A stretch of 64,000 bases of DNA from an uncultured Bartonella sp. (GTDB lineage Bacteria; Pseudomonadota; Alphaproteobacteria; Rhizobiales; Rhizobiaceae), in NCBI GenBank assembly GCA_945285915.1, contig CALYQL010000003.1, positions 86,016-150,015 on the forward strand, in the 5' to 3' direction. Both the position numbers and the translations under genes were made by a program. The notes below the pieces were generated by a model. That model was not told where the DNA came from. It made no database searches and worked only from the letters and a program-made list of their open reading frames with translations. Shown here piece after piece: positions 55,001 through 64,000 of this stretch (position 1 is its first letter; each line of letters begins with the position of its first letter).

Positions 55001-56407
55001 TTACATATTGATTGGCTTGGAGAAGGTTGCCAATGCTGCTTCGCGAATAGCCTCAGACATTGTTGGGTGTGCATGGCAGGTACGGCCCAAATCTTCTGAA
55101 GAACCACCAAATTCCATCAAAACGGCAATCTCATGGATCATCTCACCGGCACCAAAACCAAGAATGTGTCCACCCAAGACCTTATCAGTTTTTGCACATG
55201 CCAAAATTTTCACAAAACCATCTGTCTTTTGCATAGCACGAGCGCGGCCATTGGCAGAAAATGGAAATTTACCGACGCGATATTCAATACCGGCAGCTTT
55301 CAATTCCTCTTCAGTTTTACCAACAGACGCAACTTCAGGTTCTGTATAAACAACACTTGGTATAACATCATAATTGACATGACCCTTTTGGCCAGCAAGA
55401 ACTTCGGCAAGGGCAACACCTTCATCTTCTGCCTTATGGGCAAGCATTGGTCCCTTAACCACGTCCCCAATAGCATAAATACCTGGTACATTGGTTTGCC
55501 AATGAGCATCAACATCAACACGACCACGATCATCCAATTTGACACCAGCTTCTGCCAAGCCCAATCCGTCTGTGTAAGGACGACGTCCTGTTGCAACAAG
55601 GACAATGTCAGCTTCAAGTGTTTGAGCGTCACCGCCTTTAACTGGCTCAAATGTTACTTTTGCGCCAGAAGCTGTTTTTTCAACACCAGTTACTTTTGCA
55701 CCAAGCTTATATTCAATGCCCTGTTTTTCCATGAGTTTTTGGAACTGCTTGGAAACTTCTCCATCCATTGGCCCCAAAACCTTATCAAGAAATTCGACTA
55801 CTGTTACCTTTGCACCAAGTCTGCTCCATACAGATCCAAGCTCGGATCCAATAACGCCAGCACCAACAACAACCATGCGTTGTGGAACTTTTCCAAGAGC
55901 CAAAGCACCCGTTGATGAAACTATGACTTTCTCATCTATTTCTATTTTTAAGCCCGGTATACCAGCGACATCAGAACCCGTAGCAATGATAATATTTTTG
56001 GTATCCAATGTCTGCTTGGCACCATCTTTGCCTGTCACTTCAACTTTTCCGGCAGCAAGGATCTTGCCAGATCCATAGATGGTATCAATTTTGTTTTTCT
56101 TCATCAAAAATGCGACACCACTTGTATTACCATCAACGGTCTTTTGTTTGTGTGCCATCATAGCTTCGAGATCAAGAGAAGGTTTCGATACAGTAACACC
56201 CAAAGATTCAAAGCCATGTTGGGCTTCTGCAAATACTTCTGAGGCATGAAGAAGCGCTTTGGAAGGAATACAGCCTACGTTCAGGCACGTTCCACCCAAT
56301 GTCTCACGTTTTTCAACAATAGCGGTTTTTAGACCCAGTTGTGCTGCTCTGATTGCCGAAACATATCCACCAGGACCTGCACCGATTACGACGACATCAT
56401 ATGACAT
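55001..56407 (-). CDS. lpdA: Dihydrolipoamide dehydrogenase (E3)
   Basis: FAD disulfide oxidoreductase reoxidising lipoamide in the 2-oxoglutarate (and possibly other) dehydrogenase complexes. Seen: FAD motif [18 protein letters not shown] (6-23), redox disulfide [15 protein letters not shown] (C41, C46), NAD motif [32 protein letters not shown], and the C-terminal [10 protein letters not shown] with the catalytic His. Start: ATG 56407, 7 nt after GGGA; an upstream extension to 56431 is unlikely. 468 aa. No lipoyl domain is fused. Confidence 0.96.
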   Translation of the reverse strand: MSYDVVVIGAGPGGYVSAIRAAQLGLKTAIVEKRETLGGTCLNVGCIPSKALLHASEVFAEAQHGFESLGVTVSKPSLDLEAMMAHKQKTVDGNTSGVAFLMKKNKIDTIYGSGKILAAGKVEVTGKDGAKQTLDTKNIIIATGSDVAGIPGLKIEIDEKVIVSSTGALALGKVPQRMVVVGAGVIGSELGSVWSRLGAKVTVVEFLDKVLGPMDGEVSKQFQKLMEKQGIEYKLGAKVTGVEKTASGAKVTFEPVKGGDAQTLEADIVLVATGRRPYTDGLGLAEAGVKLDDRGRVDVDAHWQTNVPGIYAIGDVVKGPMLAHKAEDEGVALAEVLAGQKGHVNYDVIPSVVYTEPEVASVGKTEEELKAAGIEYRVGKFPFSANGRARAMQKTDGFVKILACAKTDKVLGGHILGFGAGEMIHEIAVLMEFGGSSEDLGRTCHAHPTMSEAIREAALATFSKPINM

Positions 56408-56455
56408 TATTTTCCCTTTCATTACGGCCAAACAGACCTATACATTTTTCAGAAT

Positions 56456-57097
56456 TCAAGAGGCTTTTCGAAACATAAGTTGAATGCCAAATGCGATAAA
56501 AATCGCACCACTAATCTTATCTATCCACTTCGATGCGCGATAAAACTTATGCCGTACTGCTGGTGCTGTCATAAAAATGCTAACAGTTGAAAACCACCCG
56601 ATTAACAACATGGACATCGACAAGCCGTAAAAGAATTTTACGCTCATTGGTGTTGTTGCTGCAACCAAAGTGGAAAAGATTGACAGAAAGAAAAATACAG
56701 CTTTAGGATTAAGCGCATTAACAGCAAAACCTGCCATAAATGCCTTTTTCCAACTTTGCTGCATTTTTACCGTTGTCTGCCCATCTGCATTCACATAAGC
56801 AGTGCCGCGAGATGATAAGGCTTTGATACCGATATAAAGCAGATATGCGACACCAAGCCATTTTACGACATTAAACAGTATAAGTGATTTCGCTATAACC
56901 AGTCCCAACCCGAGTATGGTGTAGCTGCCATGAAAGAAAAGCGCTAAACCGATACCAAAAGATGTAGCGAGTGCATTTTCGCGCCCGTAAACGATTGATT
57001 GACGCACAACAAGCGCGAAATCAGCACCTGGTGTAATTGCGGCAACCAAGAAAACCGCCATGAGTGAGGACCACTCTACAAGATAGAAATGCATCAT
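56456..57097 (-). CDS. LysE/RhtB-family amino-acid exporter
   Basis: Inner-membrane efflux protein, 213 aa, six predicted membrane segments. Seen: the N-terminal RhtB/LysE signature AAITPGADFALVVRQSIVYGRENALATSFGIG and the middle GFAVNALNPKAVFFFLS. The start ATG (57097; a second ATG at 57094) abuts the TAG of the MAPEG gene, so coupled. Substrate (threonine, homoserine, lysine or others) is not readable. It lies between sucB and lpdA. Confidence 0.92.
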   Translation of the reverse strand: MMHFYLVEWSSLMAVFLVAAITPGADFALVVRQSIVYGRENALATSFGIGLALFFHGSYTILGLGLVIAKSLILFNVVKWLGVAYLLYIGIKALSSRGTAYVNADGQTTVKMQQSWKKAFMAGFAVNALNPKAVFFFLSIFSTLVAATTPMSVKFFYGLSMSMLLIGWFSTVSIFMTAPAVRHKFYRASKWIDKISGAIFIAFGIQLMFRKAS

Positions 57098-57496
57098 CTA
57101 TCTCCAAAAAGCAGCTAAAAGCATAATTGCAAGTCCAGCAATGGATACTAACCAGACAAGCGAACGGATATAAGGCACGCCAAACATATAAAGCGGTAGA
57201 TAAATAACCCGCGCTATAGCCCAGATCGTCCCTCCTGCAACCGTCAACATAATATCAACAGGTTGAAATTCAGCCAACAACATCAGCGCTAGAAAAGCAG
57301 GATAGGTTTCGCGAAAATTTGCACTTGCCCGTTCTGCCCTACCGGCAAACAATGTTGTTGTTCTTTCATTCGTATCGCGTGCGCTGGCATTCCAGCGCAT
57401 GCCTAATTCTTTGGTTGCTAAAAAAGCCTGCAAAAAAATATGCACCAACAACATAACGACACTGAAGGCCAATAACGCTGTTGGTGCATTCATCAT
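57098..57496 (-). CDS. MAPEG-family membrane protein
   Basis: Membrane-associated eicosanoid/glutathione metabolism family, 132 aa with four membrane segments. Seen: the N-terminal hydrophobic helix, ARDTNERTTTLFAGRAERASANFRETYPAFLALMLL (family signature with N-F-x-E), and ARVIYLPLYMFGVPYIRSLVWLVS. Activity in bacteria is unknown; relatives can be glutathione transferases. ATG 57496, 15 bp after sucB, so in the suc transcript. Confidence 0.9.
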   Translation of the reverse strand: MMNAPTALLAFSVVMLLVHIFLQAFLATKELGMRWNASARDTNERTTTLFAGRAERASANFRETYPAFLALMLLAEFQPVDIMLTVAGGTIWAIARVIYLPLYMFGVPYIRSLVWLVSIAGLAIMLLAAFWR

Positions 57497-57511
57497 GCGA
57501 AAACCTTTTTA

Positions 57512-58729
57512 TTAAAGATCAAGAACAAGACGTTCTGGATCTTCCAAGCATTCCTTAACACGAACGAGGAATGTTACGGCTTCCTGACCGTCAACAATAC
57601 GATGGTCATAAGAAAGTGCCAAGTACATCATTGGACGTACAACAACTTGCCCGTTAACAACCATTGCACGCTCTTTGATGGCGTGCATACCCAAAATACC
57701 TGATTGTGGCGCATTGAGAATTGGTGTTGACATCAGCGATCCATAAACACCACCATTGGTGATCGTAAATGTACCACCTTGCATATCGGTAACGGCAAGC
57801 TTGCCATCACGTGCTAGACGTCCAAGACGGCCGATTTCTTTTTCAATTCCAGCAATTGATAATTGATCGGCATCGCGAACAACTGGCACAACCAAGCCTT
57901 TGGCCGTACCAACAGCAATACCAGCATTGACATAATTTTTGTAAATAATGTCCGTACCATCAATTTCAGCATTAACAGCTGGAATTTCTTTCAACGCATG
58001 ACAAACAGCCTTGGTGAAAAAGCCCATAAACCCGAGTTTCACACCATGCTTTTTCTCGAAAACGTCTTTGTAACGCTTACGCAAATCCATAACAGCTGTC
58101 ATATCGACTTCGTTAAAGGTTGTAAGCATTGCAGATGTGTTTTGAGCGTCTTTCAAACGACGAGCGATTGTTTGACGCAATTTTGTCATACGAACACGTT
58201 CTTCACGTGCAGCGTCTTGTGGTGCTGATGCAGCACGTGGTGCGGCAGGAGCAGAAGCTGCTGTTGATACACCTTTAGAAAGTGCATCAAGAACGTCGCC
58301 TTTAAGAACCTGTCCACGCTTACCAGAGCCATCTACCTGATTAGCAGATAGATTGTTTTCAGCCATTAGTTTAGCAGCTGATGGAGCTGGTTGCATCGCT
58401 GCAGAAGAAGCAGCCGGAGCTGCGACAGCAGGTTGAGCTGCCGGTGTTGGTGCTGCAGGTTGCTTTGCAGCCGGTGCAGCATTGCCTGCTGCACCTTCTG
58501 CGATTGAACCAAGCAGTGCACTTACTTCAACAGTATCGCCTTCTTTTGCAACGATCTCTGTCAATTTTCCAGCAACTGGTGAAGGCACTTCAACAGTAAC
58601 TTTGTCTGTTTCAAGTTCAACCAGAGGTTCATCCACAGCGACAGCATCGCCTACCTGTTTAAACCATTTTCCAATGGTTGCTTCAGTAACGGATTCGCCC
58701 AGAGTAGGAACACGGATTTCAGTAGCCAT
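57512..58729 (-). CDS. sucB: 2-Oxoglutarate dehydrogenase E2, dihydrolipoyl succinyltransferase
   Basis: Core of the 2-oxoglutarate dehydrogenase complex. Seen: one N-terminal lipoyl domain with [12 protein letters not shown] (lipoyl-Lys43), an Ala/Pro-rich linker, a peripheral-subunit binding domain ([30 protein letters not shown]), a second linker, and the catalytic domain ending in [12 protein letters not shown] (H376, D380). 405 aa. ATG 58729, 33 bp after sucA. Confidence 0.97.
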   Translation of the reverse strand: MATEIRVPTLGESVTEATIGKWFKQVGDAVAVDEPLVELETDKVTVEVPSPVAGKLTEIVAKEGDTVEVSALLGSIAEGAAGNAAPAAKQPAAPTPAAQPAVAAPAASSAAMQPAPSAAKLMAENNLSANQVDGSGKRGQVLKGDVLDALSKGVSTAASAPAAPRAASAPQDAAREERVRMTKLRQTIARRLKDAQNTSAMLTTFNEVDMTAVMDLRKRYKDVFEKKHGVKLGFMGFFTKAVCHALKEIPAVNAEIDGTDIIYKNYVNAGIAVGTAKGLVVPVVRDADQLSIAGIEKEIGRLGRLARDGKLAVTDMQGGTFTITNGGVYGSLMSTPILNAPQSGILGMHAIKERAMVVNGQVVVRPMMYLALSYDHRIVDGQEAVTFLVRVKECLEDPERLVLDL

Positions 58730-58762
58730 AATTTTTTTCCATACGTCAGAGTGATAAATAAA

Positions 58763-61759
58763 TTAAGCCAGTGCGTCTTCAAGGAACGCTGCGAGCTGTT
58801 GAAGGTGTTGTGACATGAGACCTGCTGCAGGTGATGCACTTGCAGGACGGCCAGCATAACGGGCACGTGGATATTTTGCTCCAATATGTGCCAACACCCA
58901 TTCAAGGTAAGGTTCGATGAACGACCAAGCACCCATATTTTTCGGCTCTTCCTGACACCAGACAATCTCTGCCTGCAAGAAGCGAGAAAGTACAGTTATC
59001 AAAGCTTTTGCCGGGAATGGGTAAAGCTGCTCAACGCGCAACAGATAAACATCGTCTATGCCGCGTTTTTCACGTTCTTCATAAAGATCGTAATAAACTT
59101 TACCAGTACACAAGACAACACGACGAATCTTGTTGTCTTTTTGCAACTTGATTGCCTGATCCTTCAATTGCTGTGCATCGTCCAACAGCAAGCGATGGAA
59201 TGTAGTATCTGCACCCATATCGCTTAATGAAGAAATTGCACGTTTGTGACGCAACAATGACTTTGGCGTCATAAGAATAAGTGGCTTACGGAAGTCACGT
59301 TTGATTTGACGACGCAAAATATGGAAGTAATTGGCAGGTGTTGTACAGTTGGCAACCTGCATATTATCTTCAGCACAAAGCTGCAAATAACGTTCCAAAC
59401 GAGCAGAAGAGTGCTCTGGGCCTTGGCCTTCAAAACCGTGTGGCAACAAGCAAACCAAACCGCTCATACGCAACCATTTGCGTTCACCAGAAGAAATGAA
59501 CTGGTCGAACAGAACTTGCGCACCATTAGCGAAGTCACCAAATTGTGCTTCCCATAATGTCAAGCCGCGTGGCTCAGCTAATGAGTAGCCATATTCAAAG
59601 CCCAATACGCCTTCTTCAGACAACATTGAGTTGACAGGTTCATAAATCGCTTGTCCCTTTTTAAGGTTATTCAATGGGATATAGCGGTTTTCATTTTCTT
59701 GATCATAAAGAACAGAGTGACGTTGACTGAATGTACCACGTTCTACATCTTCACCAGACAAGCGGATTGGTGCGCCTTCAAGGCAAAGAGAACCGAATGC
59801 CAAAGCCTCACCCGTTGCCCAGTCGATACCTTCACCAGTTTCGAACATTTTGGCACGGTTGTCCAAGAAACGCTGAATGGTTTTATGAACATGGAAATCT
59901 GCCGGTATTTCTACCAATTTCTGTCCAATTTCTTTCAGTGTTTTAACTGGAACACCCGTTGCACCACGGCGCTGCTCATCTGCATTGTCTGCCGCTTTCA
60001 AACCAGTCCATGTGCCGTCAAGCCAATCAGCCTTGTTAGGCTTATAAGATGAAGCTGCTTCAAACTCTGCTTCCAGCTTATCACGCCATTCTTGCTGTTG
60101 TGCTTGCAAATCTTCAGGCTTGAGGTGACCTTCTTTTTCCAATTGATCTGCATAAAGCTGCAATGTGGTTTTATGACCGCGAATTGCTTTATACATAAGT
60201 GGTTGAGTGAAAGATGGTTCATCGCCTTCATTGTGACCAAACCGACGATAACAGAACATATCGATAACAACCGGCTTATGGAAAATCTGACGGAATTCTG
60301 TTGCAACCTTAGCAACATAAACCACAGCTTCTGGATCATCTCCATTAACATGGAAAATCGGTGCATCGATCATTTTCGCTATATCTGATGGATATGGCGA
60401 TGATCTTGAAAAGCGCGGATTGGTGGTAAAGCCAATCTGGTTATTGATGATAAAGTGGATTGAACCAGCAACACGATAACCTTTAAGCCCAGAAAGACCC
60501 AAAGTTTCCTGAATAACGCCTTGTCCAGAAAATGCCGCATCACCATGAATGAGAACTGGCATAACCTTGGCGCGTTCACTTAATGGGATAAGGTCTGTGC
60601 GGGTTGGACCAACAAGCTGGTCCTGTTTGGCACGTGCTTTACCCATAACAACTGGGTCAACAATTTCAAGGTGAGAAGGATTTGGCAAAAGTGAAAGGTG
60701 AACTTTATTGCCGTCAAATTCACGATCAGAAGATGATCCTAAGTGATACTTAACGTCACCTGAACCTTCTACATCATCAGGTTTATATGATCCACCTTTG
60801 AATTCGTGAAAAATAGCGCGGTGTGACTTAGATAGAACCTGCGACAAAACATTCAAACGACCGCGGTGCGCCATACCGAAAACGATTTCTTCAACGCCTA
60901 ATGCACCGCCGCGCTTAATGATTTGTTCCAAAGCTGGGATAAGCGCTTCACCACCATCAAGACCAAAACGCTTGGTTCCTTTGTACTTGGTATCCAAGAA
61001 TTGTTCAAAGCCTTCTGCTTCAACCAATTTATGAACGATAGCCTTTTTACCTTCTGGTGTAAAAGATACCCAATTACGTGGACCTTCAATGCGTTCTTGA
61101 ATCCAGCTTTTTTGTGCAGGATCAGAAATATGCATAAACTCAACACCAATTGTCGAGCAATATGTATTTCTGAGAATCTCCAACATTTGAGGAATTGTAG
61201 CGTATTCAAGTCCTAATACGTTATCGATAAAAATCTTGCGATCATTATCTGCCGCAGTAAAACCATAGGTCTCTGGAGACAATTCGTTATAATCTTCAGG
61301 CGCTTCACGAAGCTGTAATGGATCAAGCTTGGCATGAAGGTGACCACGCGAACGGTAAGCGCGGATCATCATAATTGCGCGGACAGAGTCACGCGTTGCC
61401 TGAATGATATCGGCATCAGTAGCTGCGGGTAAACCTTTTGCGGTTGCTTCAGCTGCTTTACCTTTAAGTTTATCCCCGATATGCTTTTCGACTGTAGGCC
61501 AATCCCCATCGAGAGCTGAAACAAGTTCACCACTCTCTTTTAAAGGCCAATTATCACGCTTCCAAGATGCCCCTTCGGCGTTTTTAAGCACGTCATCCTT
61601 GTTATCCTGAAGATTTTCAAAAAATTCACGCCATTGTGGATCAACACTAGCGGGATCTTTTTCGTATTCTGCATATAACTGATCAATATAGTCAGCATTG
61701 CCGCCATATAGAAATGAGGTTTGTGCAAAAAGATCGTTTGACTGGTCCTGCCTTGCCAT
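58763..61759 (-). CDS. sucA: 2-Oxoglutarate dehydrogenase E1 component
   Basis: Thiamine-diphosphate-dependent decarboxylase of 2-oxoglutarate. Seen: N-terminal FLYGGNADYIDQLYAEYEKDP, FMHISDPAQKSWIQERIEG, GMAHRGRLNVLSQVL, HLGSSSDREFDG, NNQIGFTT, RRFGHNEGDEPSFTQPLMY, and the C-terminal EEPKNMGAWSFIEPYLEW. 998 aa, the usual size for Rhizobiales. ATG 61759; the nearest good Shine-Dalgarno (AGGAG) lies some 25 nt upstream, beyond a small hairpin. Preceded by a structured 131 bp gap after sucD. Confidence 0.97.
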   Translation of the reverse strand: MARQDQSNDLFAQTSFLYGGNADYIDQLYAEYEKDPASVDPQWREFFENLQDNKDDVLKNAEGASWKRDNWPLKESGELVSALDGDWPTVEKHIGDKLKGKAAEATAKGLPAATDADIIQATRDSVRAIMMIRAYRSRGHLHAKLDPLQLREAPEDYNELSPETYGFTAADNDRKIFIDNVLGLEYATIPQMLEILRNTYCSTIGVEFMHISDPAQKSWIQERIEGPRNWVSFTPEGKKAIVHKLVEAEGFEQFLDTKYKGTKRFGLDGGEALIPALEQIIKRGGALGVEEIVFGMAHRGRLNVLSQVLSKSHRAIFHEFKGGSYKPDDVEGSGDVKYHLGSSSDREFDGNKVHLSLLPNPSHLEIVDPVVMGKARAKQDQLVGPTRTDLIPLSERAKVMPVLIHGDAAFSGQGVIQETLGLSGLKGYRVAGSIHFIINNQIGFTTNPRFSRSSPYPSDIAKMIDAPIFHVNGDDPEAVVYVAKVATEFRQIFHKPVVIDMFCYRRFGHNEGDEPSFTQPLMYKAIRGHKTTLQLYADQLEKEGHLKPEDLQAQQQEWRDKLEAEFEAASSYKPNKADWLDGTWTGLKAADNADEQRRGATGVPVKTLKEIGQKLVEIPADFHVHKTIQRFLDNRAKMFETGEGIDWATGEALAFGSLCLEGAPIRLSGEDVERGTFSQRHSVLYDQENENRYIPLNNLKKGQAIYEPVNSMLSEEGVLGFEYGYSLAEPRGLTLWEAQFGDFANGAQVLFDQFISSGERKWLRMSGLVCLLPHGFEGQGPEHSSARLERYLQLCAEDNMQVANCTTPANYFHILRRQIKRDFRKPLILMTPKSLLRHKRAISSLSDMGADTTFHRLLLDDAQQLKDQAIKLQKDNKIRRVVLCTGKVYYDLYEEREKRGIDDVYLLRVEQLYPFPAKALITVLSRFLQAEIVWCQEEPKNMGAWSFIEPYLEWVLAHIGAKYPRARYAGRPASASPAAGLMSQHLQQLAAFLEDALA

Positions 61760-61768
61760 TTCTTCTGC

Positions 61769-61881
61769 CGGAACGTTTGTTCCGTCTCCTTAGAATCCGT
61801 GGGTGTTCCCTACGGAATTACGTTGAAGAAGCTATTGCTTCTGTTGAATATTTAGCCACCCGTATTTTACTACGGGTGGCT
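61769..61881 (-). promoter_or_regulatory. Structured intercistronic region between sucD and sucA (four stem-loops)
   Basis: Four short-loop inverted repeats in 113 bp: 61854-61881 (11 bp perfect stem AGCCACCCGTA, loop 6), 61827-61842 (AGAAGC/GCTTCT, loop 4), 61797-61815 (CCGTGGG/CCC-t-ACGG, one bulge) and 61769-61784 (CGGAAC/GTTCCG, loop 4). None has a T-run, so they are not classical terminators. The last one lies between AGGAG and the sucA start. A mRNA processing, stability or translation-control element is inferred. Confidence 0.55.
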
Positions 61882-61890
61882 TGAAAGCAT

Positions 61891-62793
61891 TTAGCCTTTA
61901 AGAACGTCTACAAGTGTCTTACCAATTTGAGCTGGCGAAGGTGAAACGCGGATACCAGCTGCTTCCATAGCAGCAATCTTATCTTCCGCACCGCCTTTAC
62001 CACCAGAGATAACGGCACCAGCGTGTCCCATTGTACGTCCTGGAGGTGCTGTACGACCAGCAATAAAGCCCACAACAGGTTTCTTGCGGCCTTTTTTGGC
62101 TTCATCAATCAGGAACTGAGAAGCATCTTCTTCAGCAGAACCACCAATTTCACCAATCATAACGATTGATTTGGTTGCATCGTCTGCCAAGAACATCTCT
62201 AACACATCAATAAACTCTGTTCCTTTAACAGGGTCACCACCAATACCGACAGCTGTCGTCTGTCCCAAACCTTCCATTGAGGTTTGATAAACAGCTTCAT
62301 ATGTCAAAGTACCGGAGCGAGATACAACACCAACAGAACCCTTCTTAAAGATAGAGCCTGGCATAATGCCAATCTTGCATTCATCTGGTGTCAAAACACC
62401 TGGGCAGTTTGGACCAACGAGGCGTGATTTTGACTTATTCAATCTGGCCTTAACTTTGACCATATCAAGAACAGGGATACCCTCAGTGATACAAACGATC
62501 AAACCAATTTCAGCGTCAATAGCTTCAATGATTGCTGCCGCAGCACCTGCTGGTGGAACATAGATAACAGAAGCATCAGCGCCTGTCTTTTCTTTACCCT
62601 CGGCAACACTTGTGAAAATTGGTAATGTTTCACCATTACTACCTTGCCAAGTTTCGCCACCTTTTTTCGGGTTTACACCACCAACCATCTTTGTGCCATG
62701 ATAGGCCAAAGCCTGTTCCGTGTGGAATGTACCGGTTTTACCCGTCAAGCCCTGTACGAGAACCTTAGTATCTTTGTTGATAAGAATCGACAT
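61891..62793 (-). CDS. sucD: Succinyl-CoA synthetase alpha subunit
   Basis: CoA-binding and phosphohistidine subunit, converting succinyl-CoA to succinate with ATP/GTP formation. Seen: [25 protein letters not shown] N-terminus ([11 protein letters not shown]), [55 protein letters not shown] and the active His in [13 protein letters not shown]. 300 aa. ATG 62793, 3 bp after sucC. Confidence 0.97.
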   Translation of the reverse strand: MSILINKDTKVLVQGLTGKTGTFHTEQALAYHGTKMVGGVNPKKGGETWQGSNGETLPIFTSVAEGKEKTGADASVIYVPPAGAAAAIIEAIDAEIGLIVCITEGIPVLDMVKVKARLNKSKSRLVGPNCPGVLTPDECKIGIMPGSIFKKGSVGVVSRSGTLTYEAVYQTSMEGLGQTTAVGIGGDPVKGTEFIDVLEMFLADDATKSIVMIGEIGGSAEEDASQFLIDEAKKGRKKPVVGFIAGRTAPPGRTMGHAGAVISGGKGGAEDKIAAMEAAGIRVSPSPAQIGKTLVDVLKG

Positions 62794-62796
62794 GAT

Positions 62797-63993
62797 TTAA
62801 GCTCCCTTCACGGCTGCAACGATTTTCTTAGCGGCGTCATCAAGATCATCCGCAGAAATCACATTGAGGCCACTTTCGTTGATAATGGCTTTGCCTTTAT
62901 CGACATTGGTTCCTTCAAGACGAACCACCAAAGGTACTTTCAAGCCAACTTCCTTAACGGCAGCAACAACACCTTCTGCGATAACATCGCAACGCATAAT
63001 GCCACCAAAGATATTGACGAGAATGCCTTTTACGTGTGGGTCAGCAGTAATAATCTTGAAAGCTGCTGTGACACGTTCTTTCGTAGCACCGCCACCAACA
63101 TCAAGGAAGTTAGCTGGCTCGCCACCATAAAGCTTGATGATATCCATCGTTGCCATAGCAAGACCAGCACCATTGACCATACAACCAATGTTGCCTTCAA
63201 GAGCTACGTAAGCAAGATCATGCTTGGAAGCTTCGATTTCCTTCGGATCTTCTTCTGTTGTATCACGCAGCTCAAGAATGTCCTGATGACGGAACAAAGC
63301 GTTATTGTCGAACGATACTTTGGAATCGAGCAAACGCAAATGACCGTTCTTCATGACGATCAATGGGTTGACCTCAAGCAGACTCATGTCTTTTTCCACG
63401 AAAGCCTTATAAAGGATCGGGAATAGTTTCATACCATCTTCACGGGCAGCACCATCCAATTTCAATGCATCGCAAAGCTTTGCACTATCTTCTGCTGTTA
63501 CGCCTTTATCAGGATCAATTGCCAGAGTAAGGATTTTTTCCGGTGTGTCATGAGCAACTGTTTCGATATCCATGCCACCTTCTGTTGAAACAACAAAAGC
63601 AACTTCACCGACTGTCCGGTCTACAAGAATAGATAGGTAAAGTTCACGATCAATATCCGCACCGTCTTCAATATAAAGACGATTGACCTGCTTGCCGGCT
63701 GGACCTGTCTGCTTTGTGACGAGTGTCTTGCCAAGCATTTCTTTGACATTGGCTACAACTTCATCAACTGACTTTGCCAGACGGACGCCGCCTTTAGCAT
63801 CGGGACCAAGTTCCTTAAATTTGCCTTTGCCGCGACCACCAGCATGGATCTGGCTTTTTACGACGTAAAGCGGTCCAGGCAATTTTTTTGCCCATTCCTC
63901 TGCCTGCTCAACTGAATATACGGCAACACCATTAGCAATAGGTGCACCATATTCATGAAGCAGACGCTTGGCCTGATATTCATGGATATTCAT
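62797..63993 (-). CDS. sucC: Succinyl-CoA synthetase beta subunit
   Basis: ATP-grasp subunit. Seen: [73 protein letters not shown] (metal ligands), [27 protein letters not shown] and [15 protein letters not shown]. 398 aa, complete: ATG at 63993, seven bases from the window edge, so any upstream gene (mdh in many relatives) and promoter are outside. Confidence 0.97.
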   Translation of the reverse strand: MNIHEYQAKRLLHEYGAPIANGVAVYSVEQAEEWAKKLPGPLYVVKSQIHAGGRGKGKFKELGPDAKGGVRLAKSVDEVVANVKEMLGKTLVTKQTGPAGKQVNRLYIEDGADIDRELYLSILVDRTVGEVAFVVSTEGGMDIETVAHDTPEKILTLAIDPDKGVTAEDSAKLCDALKLDGAAREDGMKLFPILYKAFVEKDMSLLEVNPLIVMKNGHLRLLDSKVSFDNNALFRHQDILELRDTTEEDPKEIEASKHDLAYVALEGNIGCMVNGAGLAMATMDIIKLYGGEPANFLDVGGGATKERVTAAFKIITADPHVKGILVNIFGGIMRCDVIAEGVVAAVKEVGLKVPLVVRLEGTNVDKGKAIINESGLNVISADDLDDAAKKIVAAVKGA

Positions 63994-64000
63994 TCATTTT

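Noticed and set aside
55133..55915. Open frame of 260 codons antisense to lpdA
   Set aside because: It lies wholly inside the strongly conserved lpdA on the other strand and the translation shows no domain; a shadow frame.
62644..63426. Open frame of 260 codons antisense to sucD/sucC
   Set aside because: Composition (runs of Asn, Phe, Thr, Ser) is that of reverse-strand coding sequence, there is no similarity, and it is fully covered by succinyl-CoA synthetase genes.
1..64000. CRISPR arrays, prophage, insertion sequences, toxin-antitoxin or defence genes
   Set aside because: I saw no regularly spaced repeats, transposase or integrase motifs, terminal inverted repeats, or known defence domains; nearly all coding capacity is assigned to ordinary chromosomal families.

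Overview
The window is about 64 kb of chromosomal DNA, roughly 40% GC by eye, from an alphaproteobacterium of the order Hyphomicrobiales (Rhizobiales), most likely in or near Bartonellaceae/Brucellaceae. The placement rests on gene order and families typical of that group. These are a large NAD-type glutamate dehydrogenase, a hemY / Mic60-like / hemD block divergent from tsaD-gpsA, sucCDAB with lpdA, metX-metW divergent from hisC-tyrA, a Pha/Mrp antiporter with fused A and B subunits, a BA14K-family protein and a DUF2125 protein. The small intergenic spaces and low GC resemble host-associated members, and the sugar-acid dehydrogenase would suit a sugar-rich niche; both points are inference.

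Layout. 1-2.9 kb: 3' part of the glutamate dehydrogenase gene. 2.9-6 kb: DUF2125, ChaC-type gamma-glutamylcyclotransferase, a class I glutamine amidotransferase and a TerB-like protein. 6-9.7 kb (minus): hemY, Mic60-like, hemD. 9.9-13.3 kb (plus): tsaD, gpsA, YciI-like, EVE-domain protein, COG3897-type methyltransferase. 13.5-17.2 kb: a lipoprotein L,D-transpeptidase overlapping a TusA-like protein, then a CobW-type metallochaperone GTPase coupled to a D-Ala-D-Ala carboxypeptidase. 17.5-20.8 kb: universal stress protein, the biotin ECF transporter bioMNY and a PlsC-type acyltransferase. 20.9-24.7 kb: a three-subunit membrane-bound gluconate-type dehydrogenase (Tat subunit, FAD subunit, triheme cytochrome c). 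24.8-30.3 kb: small secreted protein, thiD, a divergent GlxA regulator / DJ-1 pair, a DASS carboxylate transporter and a YagU-like protein. 30.6 kb: tRNA-Gly(GCC). 30.9-35.5 kb: a COG2984-type ABC transporter, holA and a D-amino-acid aminotransferase. 35.8-39.2 kb: modE-modABC. 39.2-44.1 kb: metX-metW-kinase, divergent from hisC-tyrA. 44.2-50.3 kb: six-gene Pha/Mrp cation/proton antiporter. 50.5-54.7 kb: BA14K protein, then carboxynorspermidine decarboxylase and dehydrogenase-type spermidine synthesis genes and a TraB/GumN protein. 55-64 kb (minus): sucC-sucD-sucA-sucB, a MAPEG protein, a LysE/RhtB exporter and lpdA.

The genes describe a respiring cell. It feeds glutamate carbon into the TCA cycle through the dehydrogenase and the 2-oxoglutarate dehydrogenase / succinyl-CoA synthetase block. 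It oxidises a sugar or sugar acid in the periplasm, scavenges biotin and molybdate, and makes spermidine by the aspartate-semialdehyde route.

I found no prophage, insertion sequence, CRISPR array, toxin-antitoxin pair or recognisable defence system, and no clear evidence of a wholly new system. The most interesting unexplained structures are a run of four stem-loops between sucD and sucA, a two-hairpin leader before metX, an apparent Mo-box before modE, and several tightly coupled gene pairs whose partnership is not explained. Where alternative start codons exist I chose the one best supported by a ribosome binding site or by an ATGA overlap.
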